Shown here in pieces: positions 18,109-26,933 of a stretch of DNA of 37,500 nt. Every line of letters begins with the position of its first letter. The first letter of the stretch is position 1. Source of the DNA: Prorocentrum cordatum (Eukaryota > Sar > Dinophyceae > Prorocentrales > Prorocentraceae); NCBI GenBank assembly GCA_963575745.1, contig CAUYUJ010020549.1, positions 167,501-205,000 of the forward strand. Reading direction: 5' to 3'. Under the pieces are notes generated by a model. It was given only the letters and a program-made list of their open reading frames with translations. It did not search any database and had not been told where the DNA came from. Made by a program: the position numbers and the translations under genes.

Positions 18109-18240
18109 GTCGGGCACGTCCCCCCACAAGCGGATTCTGGACGAACCACGAGAAATACCCAGACAAGAAATTCAACCAGTCCAAAAATACTCAGAGAATC
18201 GTCCCCAGACTATTCGTGCTACCATTCTTGAACGCTCCTC
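18109..18240 (+). mobile_element. MITE-like element, family B, copy 1
   Basis: Left end GTCGGGCACGTCCCCCCACA, then GCGGATTCTGGACGAA, the internal CGTCCCCAGACTATTC, and a degraded right end (TTCTTGAACGCTCCTCCTGGA). The right terminus is not clearly preserved. Confidence 0.6.
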
Positions 18241-18249
18241 CTGGATCGG

Positions 18250-18416
18250 CGGTGGACAAACCTCCCTTCAGTAAACCTCCCTTTAGTGAAAACGGCCTGA
18301 GACCGAAAACGACGGATCTGGACCCGCAACAGTGACGGCCGCGACGGCTCCCGCGAACCGAGAATGGCCGACTCGCTAATCGACGTGTCAGGGTAGGAGG
18401 TCTATCCACTCCCGAC
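18250..18416. repeat. Dispersed repeat, family H, copy 1
   Basis: ACCTCCCTTTAGTGAAAACGG, then GACGGCCGCGACGGC, CGAGAATGGCC and CGCTAATCGACGTGTCA, ending TCTATCCACTCCCGA. Shares this order with 23818-23990. Weak inverted ends (GGTGGACAAACCTCC and GGAGGTCTATCCACTCC). Confidence 0.65.
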
Positions 18417-18446
18417 TGGAGAGGGAGAGGCCCGACTCAACTGCAA

Positions 18447-18552
18447 GCCTCAAGGGGCCCACAAGCACACAAACAAATACACACAAACAAAAATAGTCCC
18501 CATATCTTCCCATATTTTCTGGGTGTTTGTATTCCCCCCCACTTCCCATACA
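18447..18552. repeat. Dispersed repeat, family G, copy 1 (left part)
   Basis: GGGGCCCACAAGCACACAAAC, AATACACACAAAC, then GTGTTTGTATTCCCCCCCAC. The same order occurs at 20184-20391 and 27742-27906. Here the distal TGTGCCTGTGTGT part is missing. Confidence 0.6.
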
Positions 18553-18753
18553 CCCTGCGAAATGCTTAAGAAATCATGGGTTAAGAAATTCATAGTCTCA
18601 GATTTTGAACAAAAGCCCAGAACTTGCATCAAAACTTTAGGACTCACATTGAAACATGAAGAATCATCGAGCCTCTGGCCGAAAACGTCAGCTTTCCTAA
18701 GCATCGCCCAGGGTGTATTTTCCTGGGAGTGGACGCTTCATGGTGTCTGTTCA

Positions 18754-18957
18754 GGGGGGCGTAAGACCTGGGTACAGGGGACTCGGAAATCCCCGACGAG
18801 GTCGTCAAAAAAATGACGAGGCCGAGCCTGCATTTTGACGAGGCCTCCCGCTGCAGACATCCCACGAAACTCCTCCTCGTCAAAATCCGAGGCGCGGTCG
18901 TCAAAAAACGATGGCGAACCCGAGTCCTGGCAAACCCGGGTCTTACGCTCCCCCGAT
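18754..18957. mobile_element. Foldback MITE, family I, copy 1
   Basis: A long inverted repeat. The left arm has GGGGCGTAAGACCTGGGTAC and GGGGACTCGG, then GTCGTCAAAAAAATGACGAGG. The right arm has CGGTCGTCAAAAAACGATGG, CCCGAGTCCTGG and CCCGGGTCTTACGCTCCCC. Core contains CCTCCCGCTGCAGAC, shared with copy 2. Noncoding. Confidence 0.8.
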
Positions 18958-18968
18958 CATGGTGTCTC

Positions 18969-18991
18969 TGTGTGTGTGTGTGTGTGTGTGT
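18969..18991 (+). repeat. (TG)n microsatellite
   Basis: About 11 TG dinucleotides followed by TTTTCTCCCCTCC, the same context as the GT runs in family G, so this is probably a family G fragment. Confidence 0.85.
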
Positions 18992-19163
18992 TTTCTCCCC
19001 TCCCTGCAGGCCTGCAGAGTGCGGCGGGGGCCCGCGCTCGGCCGCCTGGGCCGCCGCGTCTGCGGACCTGCGGACCTGCCCGGGGGCGCCGCTACAGGGC
19101 CGCCGCTAGAGGGCAGGGGGCGCGCGCCTGCCGCCCCGCGCGGACAGCGACCTCCGCAGGGGA

Positions 19164-19350
19164 AAAAACGACGCGAAGATCGGGACAGAATCGGATCGGG
19201 ATAACTCGAAATCTCTGAGAATCGGCGGGTTTGGAGGATGCATTGGGCGCCGCGGCCGCTCCAGAGCGTGCCGGGCGGCCGCTCCAGAGCGTGCCGGAAC
19301 GCTCGGAGAGCGCTGCGGAACTCTGGAGCGATTTATCCCGATCCTAGCCC
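19164..19350 (+). mobile_element. MITE-like element, family J, copy 1
   Basis: Contains ACGACGCGAAGATCGGGACA, GATAACTCGAAATCTCTGAG, GGATGCATTGGGCGCCGCGG, two CGGCCGCTCCAGAGCGTGCC units, and the end GATTTATCCCGATCCTAG. It is present in inverted orientation at 20394-20562. The ends TCGGGATAAC and TTTATCCCGA are mutually inverted. Confidence 0.8.
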
Positions 19351-19386
19351 TGCTTTACAGGGGAACCACAGGCGCGCAGGCATAGT

Positions 19387-19659
19387 TCGGGCCGGGCGAA
19401 AGGGGGGGATAGCAAATGGGGGGGGGTTGAGAGTCAGCTCACGCAGCTGATTCTCCCGGCGCCTCCCGGCGCCGGAGGCGGCTATGCATCGAGGAACGGG
19501 CCCCTCGGTGCGGCCGCAACCAGGTGCATGCAGCAACTTTCGCACCCCCCCCCTTTTCCCAATCCCCCCCTTTCCCAACCCCCTCCTTTCCCAACCCACC
19601 TTCCCCAACCCCCTTTCGTAACCCCCCCTTTCCCAATCCCCCCTTTTCGCCCGGCCCGG
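19387..19659. mobile_element. MITE-like element, family D, copy 2
   Basis: Ends TCGGGCCGGGCGAAAGGGGG and CCCCCTTTTCGCCCGGCCCG. Shares the GAGTCAGCTCACGCAGCTG and ATCGAGGAACGGGCCC core. It is longer than copy 1 because of an internal array of 16-18 bp CCCCCTTTCCCAAYCC units at about 19545-19648. Confidence 0.85.
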
Positions 19660-19984
19660 ATCATCTCTCGGGGGGATGTTCAAGGCTGCTCCAAACACAA
19701 TCCGGGGACGGTGCTCCCATCATGTTTGATCCTTTTCGAACATCTGCTCGCTAGGGCCTAACCGTGTTAATATCTTGTTTAGCCGCTGTCGGCGGCGGCT
19801 CCTGCCATTCGGGCCTGCTATCGTGCCTGAATTCGGTCGGCCAGAGCTTGCATTCTAGGGGTGTGGATCTTGAACAGCGCTATCAAGCACAGGCGCGTGA
19901 CATAGTCGTGCCTCCTGAGGGCCTCTTGGGGACCTCTTGGGCCTCTCGCTATGCTTCATGTTTGTTCTCCGACATCTGTCTGTA

Positions 19985-20180
19985 GGAGGACCTGCCCCAC
20001 CTCACAAGAGCACGGACCTGCGGAGTTCCGAGCGGATTTTTCCTGGGTCTGCGCTGGACCCCCTCCCTAGCGCGCGAGGCGATGGGGGCGGCGCCGGAGG
20101 CGCTGCCAGGGGGGCCCCAGCGCCGACCCGAAAGACCTGCGCAGAGCTCCGCAAGTTCATGCTTGCGCTGTGCTTCTCAG
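19985..20180. repeat. GC-hairpin element, family F, diverged copy
   Basis: Contains GCGCTGGACCCCCTCCCTAG, a GGCGGCGCCGGAGGCGCTGCC hairpin (cut by one base here) and GGGGGGCCCCAGCGCC, in the same order as the complete copy at 28378-28576. Outer arms (GACCTGCGGAGTTCCGAGCG and GCGCAGAGCTCCGCAAGTTC) are partly inverted. Confidence 0.6.
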
Positions 20181-20183
20181 AGG

Positions 20184-20391
20184 GGGCCCAGGGACACACG
20201 AGTGAAGACACACGCAAACTCCCAAGATCCCCCATACCTTCCTCTATACCTTCGGGGGGTGTTCGTCTTCCCCCCCACTTCCCACGCTTTCTCGGTGTTC
20301 GTCTTCCCCCCCCCCTCCCCGCACTGCCCGTATTCTCCGGGGAGTCGACGATCAACTGCGCCTGTGTGTTTTTTCCCCTCCCGACTTGAAA
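20184..20391. repeat. Dispersed repeat, family G, copy 2
   Basis: GGGGGCCCAGGGACACACGA, ACACACGCAAACTCC, two GTGTTCGTCTTCCCCCCCC blocks, GGGGAGTCGACGATCAACTG, TGCGCCTGTGTG and TTTTTTCCCCTCC. Best reference copy for this family. Noncoding. Confidence 0.7.
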
Positions 20392-20393
20392 AC

Positions 20394-20562
20394 ATGGCTA
20401 GGATCAGGATAAATCGCTCCAAAGCGTTCCGGAGCGCTCTCAGAGCGTTCCGGAACGCTCTGGAGCGGCCGCGGCGCCCAATACATCCTCCAAACCAGCC
20501 GACTCTCAGAGATTTCGAGTTATCCCGATCCGATTTTGTCCCGATCTTCGCGTCGTTTTAAA
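20394..20562 (-). mobile_element. MITE-like element, family J, copy 2 (inverted)
   Basis: Reverse complement of the element at 19164-19350: CTAGGATCAGGATAAATCGC, TCTGGAGCGGCCGCGGCGCC, CTCAGAGATTTCGAGTTATC and GATCTTCGCGTCGTTTT. One of the two GCTCCAGAGCG units is differently arranged. With copy 1 it brackets about 1.04 kb containing family D, F and G elements. Confidence 0.85.
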
Positions 20563-20761
20563 CTTCTATGCCGACCTCTGGGCTAGGACGGGGCGGGCCT
20601 TGGCGGGCGCCGCCCCTGGCGGGCGCGTGGGCCCGGCCAGCCGGCAGGCCGCTGGCGGCACGCTGCTGGTCGGCGAGCGCCGGGGGGGAAGTGAGAGGGC
20701 CCACCCTGACCTTCCAGAGAGCTATCTCTGCCCTGTCCATCCAGTGAGGGGAAGGTCAGGG

Positions 20762-20943
20762 CAGAGATCCAACGCACTGAGAAAAATCAGGACGGAAGTT
20801 TTTCTGATTTTTCGGCCTCTGGGGGCCCTCGCCGGGCCGCGGTGCCGTCAAAGAACGACTCGGGATGAGAAACTGGTCCCGGGGAAGGGGTCGGAACATC
20901 CGGGGATCCCGCATCGAAAGAATCACGGCGTCGGGTCTCTGGG
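20762..20943 (+). mobile_element. MITE-like element, family C, copy 1
   Basis: Ends CAGAGATCCAACGC and GGCGTCGGGTCTCTGG are inverted repeats. Core has AAATCAGGACGGAAGTTTTT, GGGGGCCCTCGCCGGGCC, AACGACTCGGGATGAGAAAC and TCCGGGGATCCCG, all recurring in copies 2-4. Noncoding. An additional 12-bp inverted pair (ATCTCTGCCCTG/CAGGGCAGAGAT) lies at the left border. Confidence 0.75.
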
Positions 20944-21390
20944 AAGGAAAAGGCCTTCTCAGGAGGCAACGGGACTTCTCAGAAGCCCTCGCGCCTTCTG
21001 AAAGGCTTTTGGTGCCTTCCGGGAAAAGTTGGAGGCGCGCACAAGGGGGTGGAGGGAGGGAGGAGGGCTTCCTATAACGAGGCTGCTTCTTGGAAGGCGC
21101 CGGCCTCACGTCTATAAAGAAGGCCCGGGCCTTGCAAGAAGCAAGGGCGCTTCTGAAAGGCCCTCCCCCCCTCACCCCAACCCCACCTGCGCGTGGCCGA
21201 AAGGACGTCGGAAACTTCTCAGGAGGCTGGGGGACTTTCGGGCCTCCTGAGGCCTCCTCTCTCTCGCCTTCCCCCCCTCGCCCGCCGCCGAGCTGGGACT
21301 GGCGGGCCGGGGCGAGGCGCCAGGCCGCTCCGCCTCGCCGGCGATCGCGCTGGCGCTCTCCTTGGAATGGCCCCGGGACTCCGTGGAGAG

Positions 21391-21597
21391 TCGGGGAGAC
21401 GTAAGACTCGGGTACGGGGGACTCGGGCTGGCCCGACGGGGCCATCACAAAAATGACGAGGCCCCATCTGAAAGTTGACGCGAGCTCCCGCTGCAGACCT
21501 CCCCCGAACACGGGACCGCCAAAGCCCAGGACGCGCCCGTCAGCAGAAACGTCGGCAAACCCGAGTTCCGGCCCGCTCGGGTCTTGCGCTTCCCCGA
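21391..21597. mobile_element. Foldback MITE, family I, copy 2
   Basis: Left GGGGAGACGTAAGACTCGGG and right CTCGGGTCTTGCGCTTCCCC are inverted. The core shares ATGACGAGGCC, CTCCCGCTGCAGACCTCCC and GGCAAACCCGAGT with copy 1 at 18754-18957. Confidence 0.8.
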
Positions 21598-21783
21598 GAG
21601 AGGTCGGAGACCGAGGCGGCGTCGCTCGACCGGCAGCTCGCCGCGTCGCTGCCGGCCAGCTCCGGCAGCGCGGGCGCCGTGGCCGCCGCGGCCGCGAGCC
21701 CGCCTGCGGAGAGCGGGGGCCCCCGCAAGGCCATGCGCTGGCGGCGCCGAGGTCCGCGCGGAGCTCGGAGACCGGCGCAGGAC

Positions 21784-21918
21784 CCCCCACCTCCTCCTCC
21801 TCCTCCTCCTCCTCTTCTCCTCCTCTTCCTCCTCCTCCTCCTCTTCCTCCTCCTCCTCCTCCTCCTCTTCTCCTCCTCCTCCTCCTCCTCCTCCTCCTCC
21901 TCCTCCTCCTCCTCCTCC
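21784..21918 (+). repeat. TCC array
   Basis: CTCCTCC repeats with CTTCTCC variants, about 135 bp. It is followed directly by the 21-nt GC hairpin at 21924. Confidence 0.9.
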
Positions 21919-21923
21919 CCTAC

Positions 21924-21944
21924 CTGGCGCGCGGAGCGCGCCAG
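21924..21944. repeat. GGA-triloop GC hairpin
   Basis: CTGGCGCGC, loop GGA, GCGCGCCAG: a perfect 9-bp stem with a 3-nt loop. The identical 21-mer is in family F at 28457-28477 and a near copy is at 27409-27428. Confidence 0.8.
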
Positions 21945-21963
21945 TCACGCAAGAGTGGCACTC

Positions 21964-22051
21964 TGGCCATCGCTCGGACGTCCATTGCCTGTCAAGGATG
22001 TTCCTCGATGGTCCTCGCGGGAGGAAAAATGCACACGTCCGAGCGATGCCA
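21964..22051. mobile_element. Foldback MITE, family A, copy 1
   Basis: Ends TGGCCATCGCTCGGACGT and ACGTCCGAGCGATGCCA. Inside is AAGGATGTTCCTCGATGGTC. At 88 bp it is the shortest copy. Flanks GGCACTC (left) and GGCACTG (right) look like a 6-7 bp target duplication. Confidence 0.8.
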
Positions 22052-22217
22052 GGCACTGGGTAAGGGTGACCTTTGCTGCGCGGCTTTTTGGGACCGCGGG
22101 GGGGCCAAAAGCAAGCGCGCAAGCCGCTATTACCGCGCCTCTTTCAGCCATCTGGGGGCCCACCTGTGCCCGCACCAAAGGTCACTCCAGCGAAGGGCCA
22201 CTCTTACGCCTAGTCTT

Positions 22218-22614
22218 AAGTCGGGCCTGTCCCCCTACAGGGGGATTTTCGACGAAAACTAAAAGATGTTCAAAACAGATCCCAAAGTAGCAAAAAAGAA
22301 CTAATACCGTCCCCAGACAATTCTTTTACTGGCCATCGCTCGGACGTCCATTTCCTGTGTGTTTTTTTTTTTGGGGGGGGGGTCGTGCGTGGTCTTTTCG
22401 CCAAATGATCGAGGATGTTCCTCGATGGCCCTCGCCGAAAGAAAAAAGCACACGACCGAGCGATGCCAAGTTTACTCCTTTTGAATATTCCCCCTGTAGA
22501 GGGAGACATTCCCAAATAGCAGGAAAAAGCAGAATAGCAGGAAAAAGTAGAATCGTCCCCAGACTATTCTTTTACTACTTTTGAATATCCCCCCTGTAGA
22601 GGGACAGGCCCGAC
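22218..22614. mobile_element. Family B element with nested A copy and duplicated right end
   Basis: Left end GTCGGGCCTGTCCCCCTACA at 22219. Two right ends follow, CCTGTAGAGGGAGACATTCC at about 22493 and CCTGTAGAGGGACAGGCC at about 22593, each preceded by CGTCCCCAGAC(A/T)ATTCTTTTAC and TTTTGAATAT. The family A element 22330-22470 interrupts the first right-end copy. The second shows the uninterrupted sequence. Confidence 0.8.
22330..22470. mobile_element. Foldback MITE, family A, copy 2, nested in family B
   Basis: Left TGGCCATCGCTCGGACGTCC, right CGACCGAGCGATGCCAAG. The hairpin continues inward with GTGCGTGGTCTTTTCGCC against CGCCGAAAGAAAAAAGCAC. Flanked by TTTAC on both sides (22325-22329, 22471-22475). 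The related uninterrupted site at 22565-22590 has a single TTTAC, supporting a 5-bp or slightly longer target duplication. Confidence 0.85.
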
Positions 22615-22832
22615 TCCAGCCGAGTCGACCCAGGGGCGGCGCCAGAGGCGCCGCTGTGCGGGTCCCGGCGCCGGTCCGGGAGCTCCCCGAGGAGCTCCCA
22701 GGGCGCAGTGCTCCGTGCAGGCTCTGAATGGGGCCCTGGGGCTCACGAATAAAGACGCACAAATCACAGGATTCCCCGTATTTTTCACGGGGGAAACAAA
22801 CCTACCTCGCTTTTGACCACCCTCGCTTCCAA

Positions 22833-22852
22833 GAGAAACCGAGCGATGCCAA
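22833..22852. mobile_element. Family A right-end fragment
   Basis: GAGAAACCGAGCGATGCCAA matches the right terminus of family A. No left end is present, so it is a truncated copy. Confidence 0.55.
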
Positions 22853-22949
22853 ACTACGGCCTGTACTGGTCAGGCCGCTTGACGAGGAGGCGCGTGGTAT
22901 GACTTGGTTTTGCCTGGAAGCGAAAGCGGGGTAGGTAATTCACGCTCTG

Positions 22950-23150
22950 AATTTTTCCCAACATTTTCGGGGTACTTCGTCTTCCCCCCCACCTCCCATA
23001 TTTTCCCAGATGTTCCCGGGGATCGACGATTGATTGTGCCTGTGTGTGTGTGTGTCTGTGTGTGTGTGTGTCTGTGTGTGTGTGTGTGTGTGTGTCTGTG
23101 TCTGTGTCTGTGTCTGTGTCTGTGTCTGTGTGTGTTTTTCCCTCCTGAGG
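22950..23150. repeat. Dispersed repeat, family G, copy 3, with expanded GT run
   Basis: TTTTCGGGGTACTTCGTCTT, CCCCCCCACCTCCCATATTT, GGGGATCGACGATTGATTG, TGTGCC, then about 95 bp of (TG)n with TCTG interruptions at 23040-23136 and TTTTTCCCTCCTG. The GT microsatellite has grown from the short TGTGTG of this repeat family. A left fragment with ACGCACAAATCACAGGATTC lies at 22750-22775. Confidence 0.75.
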
Positions 23151-23289
23151 TTTTGCTCCCTCGGGGCCTGGCGTGCCGCTGCGCGGCCAGGCGCTCCCCC
23201 TGGCGGGCCGCGTCAGGTAGGGCAGGTCGTCGAGGGTCCACGGGGCCGCGGCTGGCGGAGGCCCGGGGGGGTGGAGCCCAATGGGCCTT

Positions 23290-23694
23290 TCGGGCCGGGC
23301 GAGAGGGGCGACCCAGAGATCCAACGCATTGAAAAAGTCAGGACGGAGGTTTTTCATAGTTTTCGTCCTCTGAGGGCCCTCGCTGGGCCTCGTGAGTGTC
23401 AAATAACGACTCAGGATAAAACACCGGTCCTGGGGAATGTGTCGAGACTTCCGGGGACACCGTATTGAAAAAAACACGACGTCGGATCTCTGGGGATAGC
23501 AAAGGGGGGGTTTGAGAATCAACTCACGTACTGGTTTGAGAATCAACTCACGTAGCTGATTCTCCCGGCGCCTCCCGGCGCCGGGAGGCGCCCACGTATC
23601 GAGGAACGGGCCCGGCGGCGGAGCCGAAACCAGCTGCATGCAGCAGATTTCGTGACCCACCCTTTTCCCAATGCCCCCCGCTCGTCCGGCCCGA
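23290..23694. mobile_element. MITE-like element, family D, copy 3, interrupted by family C
   Basis: Left end TCGGGCCGGGCGAGAGGGGC at 23290. After the 183-bp family C insertion it resumes with GATAGCAAAGGGGGG, two tandem GAGAATCAACTCACGTA units, the GC hairpin, ATCGAGGAACGGGCCC and the right end CTCGTCCGGCCCGAG. Removing family C restores the arrangement of copies 1 and 2. Confidence 0.85.
23312..23494 (+). mobile_element. MITE-like element, family C, copy 2, nested in D
   Basis: Ends CCCAGAGATCCAACGC and GACGTCGGATCTCTGGG are inverted. The core matches 20762-20943. Bordered by GA on the left and GA on the right (GCGA...GATAGC), a possible 2-bp target duplication. Confidence 0.85.
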
Positions 23695-23817
23695 GCCTTC
23701 GGACCCTCGCGGGGTCGAGGGCGCCGAGCTGGAGCCACCTGCCCGCGCCGGAGCGCCCGCCGGACATCCTTCGGAAGAAAAAAGCACAGACTCTTCGCAC
23801 AGTCGGCCCGAATCATT

Positions 23818-23990
23818 CGGGGATACACAGACCTCCCTTTAGTAAAACGTGGTTTAGTGAAAACGACCTGAGGCCCAAACCTGGCGGGCGCAAGCCTGGA
23901 AAATAACGGCCACGGCGCCCTCTCGAGAACCGAAAACGGACAATTCACTAATCGACGTGTCACTGTTGGGGGTTCTGTCCACCCCCGAAT
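23818..23990. repeat. Dispersed repeat, family H, copy 2
   Basis: ACCTCCCTTTAGTAAAACG, GTTTAGTGAAAACGACCTGA, ATAACGGCCACGGCG, CGAAAACGGAC and CACTAATCGACGTGTCA, ending TTCTGTCCACCCCCGAA. Same order as copy 1 at 18250-18416. Confidence 0.7.
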
Positions 23991-24007
23991 CATAAAGACG
24001 CACGGTG

Positions 24008-24156
24008 AGGATGCAAGGGCCGGGGGAGGCCATGTCGACGCTCTGCGAGCGGGGCGCAGCCAGCGAAAGCGGCCGAGGATGGGTCGAGGAGGCAAGGGTG
24101 CAAGGGTACCCTTGGGAAGGGGTGCCCATCCCTACCGTGCGGGTTGGCTGTAGGAG
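24008..24156. repeat. Dispersed repeat, family N, copy 2
   Basis: Diverged counterpart of 17678-17825, with GGATGCAAGGGCC, CATGTCGACG, AGCCAGCGAAAGC, GAGGATGGG and GTGCGGGTTGGCTGTAG. An 8-bp GCAAGGGT repeat is doubled near 24093. From 24157 to 24400 nothing is recognised. Confidence 0.55.
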
Positions 24157-24403
24157 ACCAACTACAACATCGAATTACCCCCATAACTCCTTTCTGCCAC
24201 CGAACCTACGACACACTCGTCTAATCTCAATCCACATGCGGGGCGCTTTAACCATTGTTACTAGATTCGACCAGAAAACCAAGTCTGGGGTGAATCAATT
24301 CTGTAGTCGACCACCTGCTCGAAATGTGCATCAACTGTAGCTTTCGGGGCTCCACGCGGACTCCCCTGCTCAGCGCCTGGCCTCGGTCCCCCCATCTGAC
24401 GTT

Positions 24404-24516
24404 AGGTCGGGCACGTCCTCCTACAGGCGGATTTTGGACGAACAATGAAAACGAGTCAACACATGTTCAACACATGCTCAATAAAACACTCCGCACATCG
24501 TCGCCTGGTTTTTTCT

Positions 24517-24571
<55 letters not shown>

Positions 24572-24638
24572 AACAAAAATTGATAAGCACAACTAAAGCA
24601 ACTTTTGAATATTTCTCCTGTATAGGGACGTACCCGAC
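24404..24638. mobile_element. MITE-like element, family B, copy 3, with GA microsatellite
   Basis: Left end GTCGGGCACGTCCTCCTACA, GCGGATTTTGGACGAACAAT, AACACATGTTCAACACATG, AATAAAAC, then a (GA)n run at 24525-24571 and the right end TTTTGAATATTTCTCCTGTA with GGGACGTACCCGAC. The microsatellite occupies the middle of the element. Confidence 0.75.
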
Positions 24639-24769
24639 TTACATCTGGCGTGCGAGGCGCACCCAGGGGCGGAGCGGCAGGCGCCGCCAGGGGGGGGCGT
24701 CCAGCGTCGATCCCCACAAAAATCCGCGCGGGGCACCGCGAGTTTACCCCATCGGTCGGAGGTAGGTTT

Positions 24770-24906
24770 AGGTCGGGCATGTGCACCTACCTACAGGATC
24801 TAGGGAGGGAACATGTTCACAATCAGTCAAGCATTGTCGAACACTCGTCCCCAGACTATCTTTGACTATGTTTGAATCTTCCTCCTGTAGAGGGACACGC
24901 GCGACT
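24770..24906. mobile_element. MITE-like element, family B, copy 4
   Basis: Left GGTCGGGCATGTGCACCTAC, CTACAGGATC, AACATGTTCAC, CGTCCCCAGACTATC, then TTTGAATCTTCCTCCTGTAG and AGGGACACGCGCGAC. At about 137 bp it approximates the basic element length. Confidence 0.75.
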
Positions 24907-26300
24907 TAATGGTAGGTGGAAGCACGAAGCAGGAAGCCGTTGAAAATAGATTGGGTGTCCACCCGCCCCCACCAAGGGAGGAGAGAAGAGGGGAAGCCAC
25001 TCGACCCTCGAAGTAGGAAGGCGCCTACAGTAGATTGGAATCTGGAAACCCAAACATACATACTTTCAACGACCGATGGGTATGCCTGAGCCGGTTTTTG
25101 CTCCCCTTCGCGTCCTGGGTATCGAACTCTGCCTCGGCGCGGGCGCCGCGGCGGGCGCCTCCTCCCACGCCGCTACGGGGCCAGGTCGCAAAAAGTGCGC
25201 GTAAACGGCTGGGAGCTGGACGCCCGCGAAGCTCGCCATCACCTCGGCGGGATCTTCTCGACGGCGGCGGGGGTCTTGCTGGGATCGGTCAGGCCGCATT
25301 CTTGGAGACCGCCCAAATGGGGCCCGAACACACCGAATTGCCGATGCATCGACGATACATCGGAGACCTCCGGATGGAGAAAATGGGGATCTGGGCCGGC
25401 ATCGCGTCACCAATGCGTCGGCGATGCTGCACGATCCTCCGACCTCATTTTCTCCGGCCCCATCCCGGCGGCCTGGACAGTACGTCCCCCTTCAGTGAAG
25501 CTTGAGCCAGAATGCCTAGTCGTGGCAAAAAAGGGCTTGGCCTGGCTATCCTGGGGCCAGCTCGGGGCCTCATCTCATAATCGAGAAGGGGCCGACGCCC
25601 GTCGCAAGGGGGCAGTTTCTGCCATCGAGCCTCGGAAACCATTGAGGCCAGGTCAGAGGTCGAAGCAGGCGCACCTCCGCGCCGCGTGCGTCCGGGCTCC
25701 CTCCACACAACGGAGAGGGGTCAGGGGACGCTTGGGCCCGCGACTTCCTCCGCTGGGCGTGGTCGCCTCCGCGGAGGTAGCTGAAAAGGAGGCCGCGTTT
25801 CCACTTGGCGAGCCTGACTGGGCCCTGCGCGCGGACAAACCAGGCGGCGGCGTGCACGTCCAATAGTTCCTGGGGGGGCTGCAAGGAGCAAGCCCAGGTC
25901 GCGCCGCTCACGGCCGACGTTGCGAAGAGAGGCCCGGCGTAGAGAGGCACAAAATAACGTTTTCTTATTCTGCGTCTCGACATGGGGCGGAAAAGGGGGG
26001 GCGGGACGGGGAGGTGGTCTGGCTCCGGACCTCAGCTTCATGCGACTGTCTGCAGCTGTGCGTCCAACGGGGGAGGCTCCACCTGCTCGAACAGGCGCCA
26101 AAAACAACCAAGATCTACTCCAGGGGAGGGGGGGAGGGGGTGCGAGGGCCCGCGCCGATCGGCAAAACGAGGACTAACGAAAACGATCCCAAGGCCACAC
26201 TCGGCGGTTCGGCTGTCTCGCGAGCAGCCCGGCGGCGCCTCGCGCGGCTGCCGGGCGAGGCTCGCCGCGCTCCCCCCGGAGAGCTGCTCGTCGTGGCGCC
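24907..26300. other. Unassigned GC-rich stretch
   Basis: About 1.4 kb without a gene or a family shared elsewhere in the window. It contains a GC hairpin-prone part (GCGCGGGCGCCGCGGCGGGC near 25137) and a partial inverted pair GGAGAAAATGGGGATC / GACCTCATTTTCTCC at about 25377 and 25439, possibly another single-copy foldback element. Open frames on both strands show no domains. Confidence 0.4.
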
Positions 26301-26307
26301 CAGGTTT

Positions 26308-26453
26308 AGGGCGGGCATGTCCCCCTACAGGCGGGTTTCAAAAGAAAGCTGAAACAGAGTGTCGACATGTTCAAACACGGCAAGCAAAATACAAGAAAAA
26401 AATCCTCCCCTGACTATTTCTGAGCATTCCTCCTGTAGAGGGACAGGCCCGAC
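26308..26453. mobile_element. MITE-like element, family B, copy 5
   Basis: Left GGGCGGGCATGTCCCCCTAC, AGGCGGGTTTCAAAAGAAAG, GACATGTTCAAACAC, TCCTCCCCTGACTATTTCTG, right TTCCTCCTGTAGAGGGACAG and GCCCGAC. A compact copy with both ends well preserved. Confidence 0.8.
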
Positions 26454-26606
26454 GTGAACCCAGGTGCGCTGTGGCCTTCTGCCCCTGGGCCCCGCAGGGC
26501 GGGCAGCGGGGCCGCGGTCAGCGGGGCCGCGGTCGTCCAAGCGGGTCCCCAGACGCAGGCCCCCGCTGTCGTCCTGCTTTGCCCAAGCAGCGTGGGCCCC
26601 TGGACA

Positions 26607-26645
26607 CCTCGACCCCTTCCCCGGAACCGCTTTTTCATCCCGAGT
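26607..26645 (-). mobile_element. Family C fragment
   Basis: TCGACCCCTTCCCCGGAACC and TTTTTCATCCCGAGTC match the middle of family C in the orientation of copies 3 and 4. Ends are absent. Confidence 0.5.
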
Positions 26646-26933
26646 CTGTGTTGCTTCCATCGTACCTTGAGGACTGCATCCAAGAAGTAGTTTCGAGCAC
26701 CCAGGAGAGCATCGAAGACAGTGTCGAAAGAGCATCGCCTCCCAGGGGTACTTTCTTGGTTCTCGATTTTTTTGTCTGGTGGTCAAGGCTAAAGCAGGCT
26801 GGAACACCATAACCCGAGTCGCTCTTCCAGTCCCAGGGCCCCGATGGGCCGCCACGGGGCAGAGAGCAGCAGAAGCTCTCCCGTCGCGTTTTCTCCCCGA
26901 CTCGAGAGGGGCCTGGGGACGGTCCCTCTTCCT

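Noticed and set aside
25066-26177. Several Arg/Pro/Gly-rich frames of 100-220 codons on both strands
   Set aside because: Overlapping frames on both strands in GC-rich DNA with no motif, no conserved-looking segment and inconsistent boundaries.
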